Program-made: the position numbers and the translations under genes
In this document: piece by piece, positions 16,811 through 26,680 of the stretch
Position numbering within the stretch: position 1 is the first letter of the stretch
Layout of the letters: the number at the start of each line of letters is the position of its first letter
The notes under the pieces: model-generated
Seen by the model: the letters and a program-made list of their open reading frames with translations, nothing else
Database searches by the model: none
What the model was told of the DNA's origin: nothing
Origin: Rhizobium sp. Leaf371
GTDB taxonomy: Bacteria; Pseudomonadota; Alphaproteobacteria; Rhizobiales; Rhizobiaceae
Assembly (NCBI RefSeq): GCF_001424045.1
Contig: NZ_LMQB01000001.1
Location: forward strand, 408,083-472,082
Length of the DNA stretch: 64,000 bases
Reading direction: 5' to 3'

Positions 16811-17737
16811 CTAACCTATTGACGCGACTGGCTTCTCGCCTGTCCTGTTACGGCCGAATTCGGGGACGATCTCGACCATCAGCATGGCGGCGAAAATGAT
16901 GAGGCCGCCGAGATAACCGATCGGCGCGATGGTTTCGCCCAGAAGCAACACGCCGAAGAATGCTGCAAACAATGCTTCGCTCGACAGGAAGATCGCGGCC
17001 TGCGGCGCTGTGGTGTAGCGCTGTCCGACCACCTGCAGGGTAAAGGCGACGCCGCTCGAGAAGATGCCGGAATAGAGAAATTCCGGGATCGTGGCGGTGA
17101 CGGCATCGAGCGACAGCGGCTCGCCGACGATCAGTGCGACTGCGCCGGCAAGGACGGTGCAGGTTGCGAACTGGATGAGCGACAGGGCGAAAGGCCGGCC
17201 GCTGGAGTGGGCAAAGACGGTGATGAGGATGACTTGGACCGCGCAGAAGAGCGCCGCAAGGATGGTGAGGAGATCCCCTTCCGTCAGCTGCGACAGGGCG
17301 CCGCCCGAAAGCAGGAAGATCCCGAGGAAGGACAGGCCGGCGGCCGGCCAGATGATCCAGTGCGGGCGGCGGCGCAGGAAGAGAACGGTGAGGATCGGCA
17401 CGATCACCACGTAGAGGCCGGTGAGGAAGCCCGAATTGGCCACCGTCGTCGTCATGATGCCGATCTGCTGCGTGAGGGCGGCAAGGAAGAGCGAGACGCC
17501 GATGGCGACGAAGCCGCGCAGATCGCGCCCGCTCGGGGCCATCGATGCGCGGCGGTGTTCCCAGAGCGCGAAGGGGGTCAGCACGATGACGGCAATGAAG
17601 AAGCGCAGGCTCGTGAACCACAGCGGACCGATGGTTTCCATCGCCGTGGATTGCGCGACGAAGCCGGCGCCCCAGATCGCGCCAGCAAGAAGAAGAACGA
17701 GATTGGCCTGAAGACGCGTCACGACCTGCTCCTCCAC
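16811..17737 (-). CDS. DMT-superfamily transporter (EamA)
   Basis: The 308-residue protein has ten hydrophobic segments in two EamA repeats, starting with ANLVLLLAGAIWGAGFVAQ and repeated near AIFLSSEALFAAFFGVLLLGE. Inner-membrane proteins of this family export or import small metabolites, often amino acids; the substrate cannot be read from sequence. The ATG at 17737 is taken as start, with a GTG 15 bases downstream (before TRLQANL) as an alternative. It has no clear operon partner. Confidence 0.88.
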   Translation of the reverse strand: MEEQVVTRLQANLVLLLAGAIWGAGFVAQSTAMETIGPLWFTSLRFFIAVIVLTPFALWEHRRASMAPSGRDLRGFVAIGVSLFLAALTQQIGIMTTTVANSGFLTGLYVVIVPILTVLFLRRRPHWIIWPAAGLSFLGIFLLSGGALSQLTEGDLLTILAALFCAVQVILITVFAHSSGRPFALSLIQFATCTVLAGAVALIVGEPLSLDAVTATIPEFLYSGIFSSGVAFTLQVVGQRYTTAPQAAIFLSSEALFAAFFGVLLLGETIAPIGYLGGLIIFAAMLMVEIVPEFGRNRTGEKPVASIG

Positions 17738-17802
17738 CGCTCGCCGGGCTATCCGGCTAGCAGGCGGGAGATATCATGACAAGATCGTCTGCGGCTTATG
17801 GT

Positions 17803-17991
17803 CTAAAGCGCGGCGACGAAGACGGCGCCGGGGCCGGCGACGATGTGGCTCTGCAGGAAGAGACCCTTGCCGACCAGCATCATGCCGGCAAGCGCGACGA
17901 TGACGATGGCGGCGACGACGATGGTTTCTAACGCGTTGAGGCCGGTAAAGAGACTGAAGCGCTGCTGTTTGTGGTCGGGTTCGGATGCCAT
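17803..17991 (-). CDS. small hypothetical membrane protein
   Basis: The 62-residue frame starts 5 bases after the stop of the next upstream gene. It has one long hydrophobic segment (about residues 20-48, including ETIVVAAIVIVALAGMMLVG) followed by LFLQSHIVAGPGAVFVAAL. The N-terminus is polar. No family is recognised. Tight spacing suggests it functions with the exported protein encoded just upstream. Confidence 0.55.
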   Translation of the reverse strand: MASEPDHKQQRFSLFTGLNALETIVVAAIVIVALAGMMLVGKGLFLQSHIVAGPGAVFVAAL

Positions 17992-17996
17992 GGCGT

Positions 17997-18470
17997 TCAC
18001 GCGTCCCACGACAGGCCGCGCGCCTGCCAGCGCCACAGGCCGAAGCTGACCGCAGCCATCGCCGCACCGGCCAGCAGCATCAGTCCGATGGCGATATGGC
18101 GTTCCGCCGGCATGATGCGGCCGGGCAGGGCGAAGGCGCTGATGCTGGCGAGCTGGCGGGCCGAGAGAATGGCGCCGGTCGACATCTGATCCGGCTCCCC
18201 GAGGGGGGCGTTGTCGAGCCACAACATCGGGCTGTTGGCTTCGGGTCCCGTCGCTTCGATCAAGGCCGGGGGCTTGCCGAGCGGAAACAGGGCATCGTCC
18301 GCCTGCTCCGATGCCAGTTCCGCCTGCTCGAATGCGAAGCCTGTCTGCGCCTGCGTCTCGGTCCACTGGCCCGCCATGGCGGTTCCGGCCGAGGCAAGTG
18401 TGGCCGCGATGGTCAGGCCGAAGGCCGCGCGACGCAGAAACGACAGGGCAGGTGGGGCGGATACAGGCAT
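17997..18470 (-). CDS. hypothetical exported membrane protein
   Basis: The 157-residue protein has a signal peptide ending near AMA-GQW (about residue 33), a Glu/Ala-rich extracytoplasmic part and a C-terminal transmembrane helix (about 125-147) before a short basic tail. The start MPVSAPPALS at 18470 is chosen because it yields a normal signal peptide; the longer upstream frame does not. With the 62-residue gene it forms a two-gene operon. I do not recognise a family. Confidence 0.6.
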   Translation of the reverse strand: MPVSAPPALSFLRRAAFGLTIAATLASAGTAMAGQWTETQAQTGFAFEQAELASEQADDALFPLGKPPALIEATGPEANSPMLWLDNAPLGEPDQMSTGAILSARQLASISAFALPGRIMPAERHIAIGLMLLAGAAMAAVSFGLWRWQARGLSWDA

Positions 18471-20079
<1,609 letters not shown>

Positions 20080-20100
20080 CGCGACGAAGAGGCAGGTTTC

Positions 20101-21255
20101 TTGACGCTTTCCGGGCACCACAGGATCTACATCTGCTTCTTCCTGTTTGCCATGGCATTGGGGGCCTTGCTGGCGCGCATGCCCGACCTGCAGGTCGCCC
20201 TGCAGGTCGATAAATCCCAGCTAGGCCTCACCCTGATCGGCATGGCGATCGGCGCGCTGATTTCGCTCACCGTGTCTTCGCCGCTCATCGAGCGGCTCGG
20301 GCCCAAGGTGACCGCCTATATCACCGTGATCGGCACCGCCGCCTGTTATGCGCTCGTGCCCTGGATGCCGGGCGCGGCCGGCGTCTTTGCCGTCCTGCTC
20401 GTGGCCGGCATGCTCGCGGGCGCGCTGGAAATCAATCTCAATGTCGAACTCGGGCGCATCGAGGCGGCCACCGGCCGCAGCGTGATGAACCGGGCGCATG
20501 GCTGCTGGAGCGCCGGCTTCTTCGTCACGGCCCTCGTCGCGTCCTTCGCCCGACAGTCCGGCATGTCCATGCAGGCGCATCTGGGCGCCGCATTTCTGGT
20601 CGTCATCGTCTTTGCGTGGATCGCGATCCGCGGGCTTGAGGCTGCGCCGGTCGATGCCTCGCATCTGCCGGAGGAGAAGGCGCCGGCTTTCGCCTTCCCG
20701 ACGATGGGTCTCCTGCCGCTCTGCCTGATCGGCATCGCCGCGTTTCTGGTCGAAGGTGCCGGCATCGATTGGTCGGCGATCTACATGCGGGACGTGTTCC
20801 AGTCGGAGCCTTTCGTCGGCGGTCTGGGCCTCACGCTCTTTACCTTCTTCATGGCGCTGGTGCGGATGGTGGCCGATCCGATCGTCGAGCGTTTCGGCAG
20901 TCGTGCGGTTGCCGCCTCGCTTCTGGTCCTGTCGGCCATCGGCATTGCCGCGGTCGGCCTTTCGCCGCATCCGGTCGTGGCGCTTGTCGGCTTCGCCCTG
21001 ATGGGCGCCGGCTGCAGTGCCGTCTATCCGCTCGCGGTCTCCGCCGCCGCCCAGCGGCGTGACCGCGCGCCGCATGTCAACGTCGCCTCGCTCGGGCAGG
21101 TGACGTTCATCATCTTTTTCTTCGCGCCACCGTTGCTCGGCTTCGTCGCCGAACATGCCGGCATTCGCGCCTCCTACTTCATATGCCTGCCGCTGGTCGT
21201 CGGCGCGCTGTTCTGCGTTCCCGCCTTGAAGAGCGTTGCGCCGCGCACCGCCTGA
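20101..21255 (+). CDS. MFS transporter (YbjJ-like)
   Basis: The 384-residue inner-membrane protein has twelve predicted hydrophobic segments. N-terminal motifs ALGALLARMPDLQ and GLTLIGMAIGALISL resemble the YbjJ group of the major facilitator superfamily. The start appears to be TTG at 20101, 21 bases after aatA, so the genes are probably cotranscribed. The substrate is unknown. Confidence 0.82.
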   Translation: MTLSGHHRIYICFFLFAMALGALLARMPDLQVALQVDKSQLGLTLIGMAIGALISLTVSSPLIERLGPKVTAYITVIGTAACYALVPWMPGAAGVFAVLLVAGMLAGALEINLNVELGRIEAATGRSVMNRAHGCWSAGFFVTALVASFARQSGMSMQAHLGAAFLVVIVFAWIAIRGLEAAPVDASHLPEEKAPAFAFPTMGLLPLCLIGIAAFLVEGAGIDWSAIYMRDVFQSEPFVGGLGLTLFTFFMALVRMVADPIVERFGSRAVAASLLVLSAIGIAAVGLSPHPVVALVGFALMGAGCSAVYPLAVSAAAQRRDRAPHVNVASLGQVTFIIFFFAPPLLGFVAEHAGIRASYFICLPLVVGALFCVPALKSVAPRTA

Positions 21256-21285
21256 CGTCGCTCCTGCATCCGACATTCCAGCACG

Positions 21286-21315
21286 AAAAAGGCCCGCATC
21301 GCTGCGAGCCTTTTC
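21286..21315. terminator. bidirectional terminator between MFS gene and nemA
   Basis: The stem AAAAGGC/GCCTTTT is extended inward by CGCA/TGCG across one mismatch, with a TCGC loop. A-rich and T-rich flanks suit both convergent genes. Confidence 0.75.
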
Positions 21316-21336
21316 CTGTTAGCCATTGCCGGCTGA

Positions 21337-22464
21337 CTACTCAGCAGCCTGCTGCGTCAGCACCGGGTAATCGGTGTAGCCCTTGGCACCGCCGCCATAC
21401 AGGGTGTCGGCGTCGAGCGCGTTCAAGGGGGCATCCTGCCTCAGGCGCTCGACAAGGTCCGGGTTGGCGATGAAGGCCTTGCCGAAGGCGACGAGATCGA
21501 CGCGGCCGCTTTCGACCGAGTCGATCGCCAGCTTGCGGTCATAGCCATTGTTCGCCATCCAGGCTGCCTTGCCGCCGGCAGACTGATAGGTTGCACGAAG
21601 GGCTGCGAAGTCGAACGGCGTATCGCCCTGCTTGAAGTCGCGATCGCCGCCGGTGGCGCCCTCGATCACATGGATATAGGCCAGCGCATGCTTGGCGAGA
21701 CCCTTGACGACATGGTCGAAGAGGGGCTGCGGCTCGGGATCGAACGCATCATTTGCCGGCGTGACCGGGGAGAGACGAATACCGGTGCGACCGGCGCCGA
21801 TCTCGGCCACGATGGCGTCGGTTACCTCGAACAGGAAGCGGGTCCGATTTTCGATGGATCCGCCATAGGCGTCCGTGCGGGTATTGGTGCCGGCGCGCAG
21901 GAACTGATCGACCAGGTAGCCGTTGGCCGCGTGGATCTCGACCCCGTCGAAGCCTGCATCGATGGCGGCACGGGCCGCCTTGCGGAACTCTTCGACGATA
22001 CCGGGGATTTCCGAGGTTTCGAGCGCACGCGGCTCGGATGTCGGAACGAACTCGCCCGCGCCGTCGGGATGGCGGATGTAGGTCTTGGATTTCGCCGTGA
22101 TGGCGGACGCCGAGACCGGCTTGCCTTCGCCCGGCTGCAGCGAGGTGTGGGAGATGCGGCCGACATGCCACAACTGCACGACGATCTTGCCGCCGGCGGC
22201 GTGAACCGCGTCGGTCACCTTCTTCCAGCCCTCGAGGGCTTCAGGGGTGTAGAGGCCGGGAACGTCGGCATAGCCCTGACCCTGATGGGTGATGGCGGTC
22301 GCCTCGGTGATGATGAGGCCCGCGGTGGCGCGCTGCGCGTAATAGGTGACGTTCAGCGTGTTCGGCACGGCGCCCGGCGAGCGATTGCGCGTGAGCGGCG
22401 CCATCACGATGCGGTTCGCAAGCTTGATGTCGCCGGCGGTCGTGGGTTCGAAGAGAGACGTCAT
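21337..22464 (-). CDS. nemA: alkene reductase, old yellow enzyme (NemA-like)
   Basis: The 375-residue FMN-dependent TIM barrel reduces activated C=C bonds of electrophiles such as N-ethylmaleimide or 2-cyclohexenone with NAD(P)H. Family features are the start LFEPTTAGDIKLANRIVMAPLTRNR, the substrate-binding motif VEIHAANGYLVDQF and TRTDAYGGSIENR. The ATG at 22464 is used; a longer frame upstream runs into the ArsR gene in another frame. The regulator gene is 37 bases upstream on the same strand, so induction by reactive electrophiles is likely. Confidence 0.92.
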   Translation of the reverse strand: MTSLFEPTTAGDIKLANRIVMAPLTRNRSPGAVPNTLNVTYYAQRATAGLIITEATAITHQGQGYADVPGLYTPEALEGWKKVTDAVHAAGGKIVVQLWHVGRISHTSLQPGEGKPVSASAITAKSKTYIRHPDGAGEFVPTSEPRALETSEIPGIVEEFRKAARAAIDAGFDGVEIHAANGYLVDQFLRAGTNTRTDAYGGSIENRTRFLFEVTDAIVAEIGAGRTGIRLSPVTPANDAFDPEPQPLFDHVVKGLAKHALAYIHVIEGATGGDRDFKQGDTPFDFAALRATYQSAGGKAAWMANNGYDRKLAIDSVESGRVDLVAFGKAFIANPDLVERLRQDAPLNALDADTLYGGGAKGYTDYPVLTQQAAE

Positions 22465-22501
22465 GGAATGTCCTTTCCAGTCGGGTCGGGGGAGGTGGGT
22501 T

Positions 22502-22795
22502 TCAGAGAGCCGTGCCGATTTCGGCAAGGAACGCCTGAATGGTGTCTTCATTACGCTTGTAGAAGATCCACTGCCCGACGCGTCGGGTCGTGACCATGTC
22601 TGCGCGCTGGAGAATGGCGAGATGTGCCGAGATCGTGGATTGCGACAGGCCGACCGTCTCGAACTGGCTGGCACAGACGCCCATCTCGACCGGGTGGGCC
22701 TGCGACGAAAAATGCGCGCTCGGGTCCTTGAGCTTGGTCAGGATCTCGACCCGCTTGGGATGCGCCAGCGCCTTGAGGATTTCGTTCAGGTCCAT
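22502..22795 (-). CDS. ArsR-family regulator, upstream of nemA
   Basis: The 97-residue winged-helix repressor-like protein has the recognition helix in LSQSTISAHLAILQRADMV and a wing at RRVGQWIFYKRNE. It lacks the CxC metal site of ArsR/SmtB sensors. Its only cysteine is C41 (GVCASQ), just before the DNA-binding helices, which suits a thiol-reactive electrophile sensor (inference). It is 37 bases upstream of nemA in the same direction. The AbcR sRNA genes lie immediately upstream, as in Sinorhizobium. Confidence 0.88.
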   Translation of the reverse strand: MDLNEILKALAHPKRVEILTKLKDPSAHFSSQAHPVEMGVCASQFETVGLSQSTISAHLAILQRADMVTTRRVGQWIFYKRNEDTIQAFLAEIGTAL

Positions 22796-22899
22796 GATGC
22801 CCGTCGTAGAAAAACGAATTTAAAATTGTCTTCCTTCGATACGTGGATCGTTGAAATACGATTTACAAGGGACGGTTTTGAGAAAGGGTGTTTTGGGTC

Positions 22900-23017
22900 A
22901 AAAAAAAGGACCTGCGGCGAAGCCGAGGTCCTTGAGATGTGAAGGTCATAAAACCTCCAGAGGGGAACAGCTGGTGCGGTGATACTGGGAGGGATTAGAT
23001 CACCGGTGCATCAGCTC
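22900..23017 (-). ncRNA. abcR: AbcR-type small RNA (alpha-r15 family), first copy
   Basis: About 118 bases on the minus strand. The 5' part contains AGCTGATGCA and then the unpaired CTCCCA motif (complement of 22986-22991) used by AbcR RNAs to cover ribosome-binding sites. The 3' end is a strong terminator (AGGACCT...AGGTCCT then eight T, ending near 22900). A candidate promoter upstream is TTGAAT-18-ATATGT. It shares a long core with the second copy about 250 bases upstream. The ArsR-sRNA-sRNA-lsrB arrangement matches the known abcR1/abcR2 locus of Sinorhizobium and Agrobacterium. AbcR RNAs repress many ABC-transporter mRNAs with Hfq. Exact ends are estimated. Confidence 0.85.
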
Positions 23018-23148
23018 AAAAACATATGGGAAAGACCTGTGACGAATTCAACGCTCGATCCGGAATTTCGTTGAAATTCTGCCGAGGGGGCTTCTCGCGC
23101 CGTCCGTCGTCGAGCGGCGCCGCGTCCAGGACGGCGCAAAATCCGGGC

Positions 23149-23271
23149 AAAAAAAGAGGGCCGCAAGTAAACTTGGGCCCTTTAAAATTATGAAGGTTAT
23201 TCAACCTCCAGAGGGGAACAGCTGCTGCGGTGGCACTGGGAGGAAAATCGCCACCAAAGATGCATCAGCTG
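23149..23271 (-). ncRNA. abcR: AbcR-type small RNA (alpha-r15 family), second copy
   Basis: About 120 bases on the minus strand, sharing AGCTGATGCATC, the CTCCCAGT motif (complement of 23235-23242) and CAGCTGTTCCCCTCTGGAGG with the first copy. The terminator differs in sequence (AGGGCC...GGCCCT then seven T near 23149), as expected for paralogues with conserved seeds. A candidate promoter is TTGATT-18-GATCAT upstream. Tandem copies next to lsrB are the recognised layout for AbcR1 and AbcR2. I cannot say which copy is the orthologue of which. Confidence 0.85.
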
Positions 23272-23478
23272 TGGTCGGTATGATCGTTTCTTAGGCGGCC
23301 AGCAATCAATAACTATGCACATCAGCTATGCGACAGACGCATCTCTGGCTAAGTTTGAGGCAAAGTTGGTGCATAGCTCGCAGGCGCGCCAAATCCACGC
23401 CTGGGAAGATCAGTCTTAACAAGATGTTGAGGCGATGACAGTCTATGGCTGAAATTTCGGCACTGCTAAATCGCGAGG

Positions 23479-24375
23479 CTAGAAGTTCCAGTTCCGCGCC
23501 TTGGAGACAATGAAGTCCCGGAAGACCTTCAGCTTCGCGGCATTTTTCAGCTCGTCGGGATAGCAGAAGTAGGTGTCGAACGAGGGGATGTCGGCGCCGA
23601 TGGGCAGCTGGATCAGGCCGGGATCGCGCCCGACGATATAGTCCGGCATCATGGCGATGCCGATGCCGAGCAGGCAGGCGCGCTTGATCGAGGTCTGGCT
23701 GTTGATCTGGAGATGCGAAGTGCGCGGATTGTCGCTGTCGCGCCCGGCGATCGCAAGCCAGTTGACGTCGAGCAGATAATTGGGTGCCGGCTCGCCGAAG
23801 GTGATGATCCGGTGGTTGTCGAGATCCTCGATCGACTGCGGCTCGCCATGCTTGTTGATGTAGGAGGGGGCGGCATAAAGGTGCATGTGGACCGTGAACA
23901 GCTTGCGCTGGATGAGGTCCGATTGCTGCGGCTGCCGAAGCCGGATGGCGCAATCGGCGTGGCGCATGTTGACGTCGAGTTCCTCGTTGTCGAGGATGAG
24001 CTGGACCGACATATCCGGGTAAAGTGCCAGGAACTCCTGCACCTTGTCGGTCAGCCAGCCCTGGCCGAGGCCGACAGTGGTGGTGATGCGCAGCTTGCCG
24101 GAGGGCTTGTCGGTGGTCTCCGTCAGGAGAACCTTGACGCTTTCCAGCTTCATCAGCACTTCGTGTGCCGTGCGATAGAGGATCTCGCCCTGTTCGGTGA
24201 GAATCAGGCCGCGGGCATGACGGTGGAAGAGCTTGATGCCGACGTCCTGTTCGAGCGACGAGACCTGACGGCTGATGGCGGACTGGGACAGATGAAGCTT
24301 GTCGGCGGCATGGGTGAAAGAGCCTGCTTCCGCCGCAGCATGGAAGATGCGCAGTTTATCCCAGTCGAGCGGCAT
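23479..24375 (-). CDS. lsrB: LysR-family regulator LsrB
   Basis: The 298-residue protein has an N-terminal winged helix (LSQSAISRQVSSLEQDVG) and a periplasmic-binding-like effector domain. Its position between trxB and the tandem AbcR genes is that of lsrB in Sinorhizobium meliloti, where LsrB affects LPS synthesis, redox balance and nodulation. Cysteines lie at 142, 234 and 271; LsrB cysteines have been implicated in redox sensing in Sinorhizobium (from memory). trxB lies 115 bases upstream on the same strand. Confidence 0.9.
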   Translation of the reverse strand: MPLDWDKLRIFHAAAEAGSFTHAADKLHLSQSAISRQVSSLEQDVGIKLFHRHARGLILTEQGEILYRTAHEVLMKLESVKVLLTETTDKPSGKLRITTTVGLGQGWLTDKVQEFLALYPDMSVQLILDNEELDVNMRHADCAIRLRQPQQSDLIQRKLFTVHMHLYAAPSYINKHGEPQSIEDLDNHRIITFGEPAPNYLLDVNWLAIAGRDSDNPRTSHLQINSQTSIKRACLLGIGIAMMPDYIVGRDPGLIQLPIGADIPSFDTYFCYPDELKNAAKLKVFRDFIVSKARNWNF

Positions 24376-24490
24376 TCCGTCCCCCAGTCACAACGCCTGC
24401 AGGGAGAAAGCGGTGTCGCTTTCTCCGTCTGGCGCTTCTTTCGTTCCCACAGGGCACCACCGTCGATGGCGCCACTTTCTCTCGCAGCGT

Positions 24491-25465
24491 CTACTCGGCT
24501 GCAATTGCGACGGGCATATGACCCGCCAGAAATTTCTCGGCTTCCAGCGCCGCCATGCAGCCCATCCCCGCCGCCGTGATCGCTTGGCGATAGATATCGT
24601 CGGTCACGTCGCCGGCGGCATAGACGCCCTCGACGTCGGTCGCGGTCGAATCCGGCGCGGTCCAGAGATAGCCGTTCGGCTTCAGGCGCAGTTTGCCCTT
24701 GAAGAGTTCGGTCGCCGGTGCATGGCCGATCGCCACGAAGACGCCGTCGATCGGCATGTCCGACACCTCGCCGGTGCGCGTGTTGCGCAGGGTAACGCCG
24801 GTGACCGAGGCGGGCATCGGCGGCTTGGGCGGCGTGCCCGTATAGGCGGCGACCTCGTGGTCCCAGACGATCTTCACGTTGGCCTTGGCAAACAGGCGCT
24901 CCTGCAGGATGCGCTCGGCCCGGAAGTGATCGCGGCGATGCACGACGGTGACCGTCCTTGCGAGGTTCGACAGATAGAGTGCCTCCTCGACGGCCGAGTT
25001 GCCGCCGCCGACGACGATCACGTCCTTGTTGCGATAAAAGAACCCGTCGCAGGTCGCGCAGGCCGACACGCCGAAGCCCTTGAAGGTCTCCTCCGTCTCG
25101 ATGCCCAGCCATTTCGCCTTGGCGCCGGTGGCGATCACGATCGTATCGGCGGTCCAGACGGTGCCGCTGTCCGTCGTCAGGCGGAAGGGACGGACCGAAA
25201 CGTCCACCGACGTCACGAGATCGCTGACGATCTCGGTGCCGACATGAACCGCCTGCTTCAACATCTGCTCCATCAGCCAGGGGCCCTGGATCGGATCGCC
25301 GAAGCCCGGATAGTTTTCCACATCCGTGGTGATCATCAACTGGCCGCCCTGCTCCATGCCGGCGATGAGGACGGGGTTCAGCATGGCGCGCGCGGCATAG
25401 ATGGCGGCGGTATAGCCGGCCGGGCCGGAGCCGATGATGAGAAGCTTGGTGTGACGGGCGGTCAT
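24491..25465 (-). CDS. trxB: thioredoxin reductase
   Basis: The 324-residue flavoenzyme reduces thioredoxin with NADPH. It has the FAD-binding GSGPAGYTAAIYAAR (about residues 12-26), the redox-active CATC at 136-139, the NADPH-binding VGGGNSAVEEALYLS and the C-terminal FAD motif VYAAGDVTDD. Length is standard. The neighbouring lsrB is a redox-linked regulator, so the pair makes functional sense. Confidence 0.95.
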   Translation of the reverse strand: MTARHTKLLIIGSGPAGYTAAIYAARAMLNPVLIAGMEQGGQLMITTDVENYPGFGDPIQGPWLMEQMLKQAVHVGTEIVSDLVTSVDVSVRPFRLTTDSGTVWTADTIVIATGAKAKWLGIETEETFKGFGVSACATCDGFFYRNKDVIVVGGGNSAVEEALYLSNLARTVTVVHRRDHFRAERILQERLFAKANVKIVWDHEVAAYTGTPPKPPMPASVTGVTLRNTRTGEVSDMPIDGVFVAIGHAPATELFKGKLRLKPNGYLWTAPDSTATDVEGVYAAGDVTDDIYRQAITAAGMGCMAALEAEKFLAGHMPVAIAAE

Positions 25466-25829
25466 GGCGTTTCCTTGGGCGCGAACTCAAGCCCGTCGTT
25501 TCGGGCCCTGCGCGCAAAACAGGCGATCGTTTGTTAACGGCAGAAGTGCTCAGTGTAGGGATGAGGGTCAAGCGGTTTCAAGTGCGCAGGACAGGATTAC
25601 CACATTTGATTGACGACGATATGGCCTTTTCCGCGACTTGGCGGCACCCGACCTGGTTCCACGGAGAGGGAACGCATGATCGGCAGCCAATGGACCCACT
25701 GTCAGAGCTGATTTACCGATATGACAATTAAGCATTGGTAATTTAGAATCAGTTCTTTTAGCGTGCATCCTTGGTTGGCTTCAACGCTGCGAAGCGTCGT
25801 CGAAGTCGAGGGACGTCCATGGTCGAGAC
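25466..25829. other. divergent promoter region, trxB and LPS genes
   Basis: About 360 bases with no supported gene. The end nearest the glycosyltransferase gene (about 25690-25760) is A/T-rich and the likely place for its promoter. No clear operator was seen. Confidence 0.35.
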
Positions 25830-26672
25830 ATGATGCATAGCGGAATCGAACAGACACGAACGACAGTGCCTCTTGCACTTTCCGTTTTCATCATCTGCAA
25901 GAACGAGGAGGCCTATCTCGAGAACTGCATCGAGAGTCTTGCAGGATGTGCCGAGATCGTCATCGTGGATTCCGGCTCGACCGATGGCACCTTGCCGCTC
26001 ATCCGCCGCTATATCGCCGCGGGCTGGCCGATACGCCTCTTTGAGGAACCATGGCGGGGCTATGCGGGGCAGAAGCAGTTCGCACTCGACCAGTGCACGC
26101 AGCCCTGGTGCCTGAACGTGGATTCCGACGAGCGGCTGGATGGCCCGCTGCGCGCCGCCTTGCCGCGCCTGATGGATGCCAAGGCCGAGGTGGTCGGCTG
26201 GAGGATCGCGCGGCGTCCTTACCTGATCGGCTATGGATACACGCCGTTGCATGTCCGCGAGCGGAAGAACCTTCGCCTCGTGCGACGCGGAACCGGAAGC
26301 TACGATCTCAGCCAGGCGGTTCATGAGGGGATTTCGGCAAACGGGATCGTGCGCAAGGCGCCCCTAGGCAGTCTGCTGCACTACCGGCCGCTGCCGATGG
26401 ACGAGCAGATTCTCAAGGAAAACCACTACTCCACGCTGAAAGCCGACCAGGCGTACAACACCGGCCGACGCCCGAGGGCGCTCAGTCTCGTGTTCTCCCC
26501 GGCCCTCTATTTCGTCCGGCTCTACCTCAAAGCTGGCCTTTGGCGGTGCGGCACGCCCGGTTTCATCGAAGCCATGACCGGTGCGGTCTATTCCTTCCTG
26601 ACGCAGGCGAAACTCCATCAGCGGCATGCGCTTCGCTATCGCCCCAACCATGACGACTCGCAGAGCAGGTAA
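25830..26672 (+). CDS. family 2 glycosyltransferase, LPS core (WaaE/KdtX-like)
   Basis: The 280-residue cytoplasmic GT-A enzyme starts LSVFIICKNEEAYLENCIESL and has the nucleotide-binding VDSGSTDGT and metal-binding DSDER motifs. Later segments (VGWRIARRPYLIGY, LVRRGTGSYDLSQAVHEG) match the WaaE/KdtX group that adds a hexose to the inner LPS core. It lies in the LPS-core cluster between trxB and lpsB; in Sinorhizobium this position holds lpsC/lpsD/lpsE. I leave the symbol blank because I cannot choose between them. The GT4 gene follows after 8 bases. Confidence 0.85.
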   Translation: MMHSGIEQTRTTVPLALSVFIICKNEEAYLENCIESLAGCAEIVIVDSGSTDGTLPLIRRYIAAGWPIRLFEEPWRGYAGQKQFALDQCTQPWCLNVDSDERLDGPLRAALPRLMDAKAEVVGWRIARRPYLIGYGYTPLHVRERKNLRLVRRGTGSYDLSQAVHEGISANGIVRKAPLGSLLHYRPLPMDEQILKENHYSTLKADQAYNTGRRPRALSLVFSPALYFVRLYLKAGLWRCGTPGFIEAMTGAVYSFLTQAKLHQRHALRYRPNHDDSQSR

Positions 26673-26680
26673 GCACAGAC

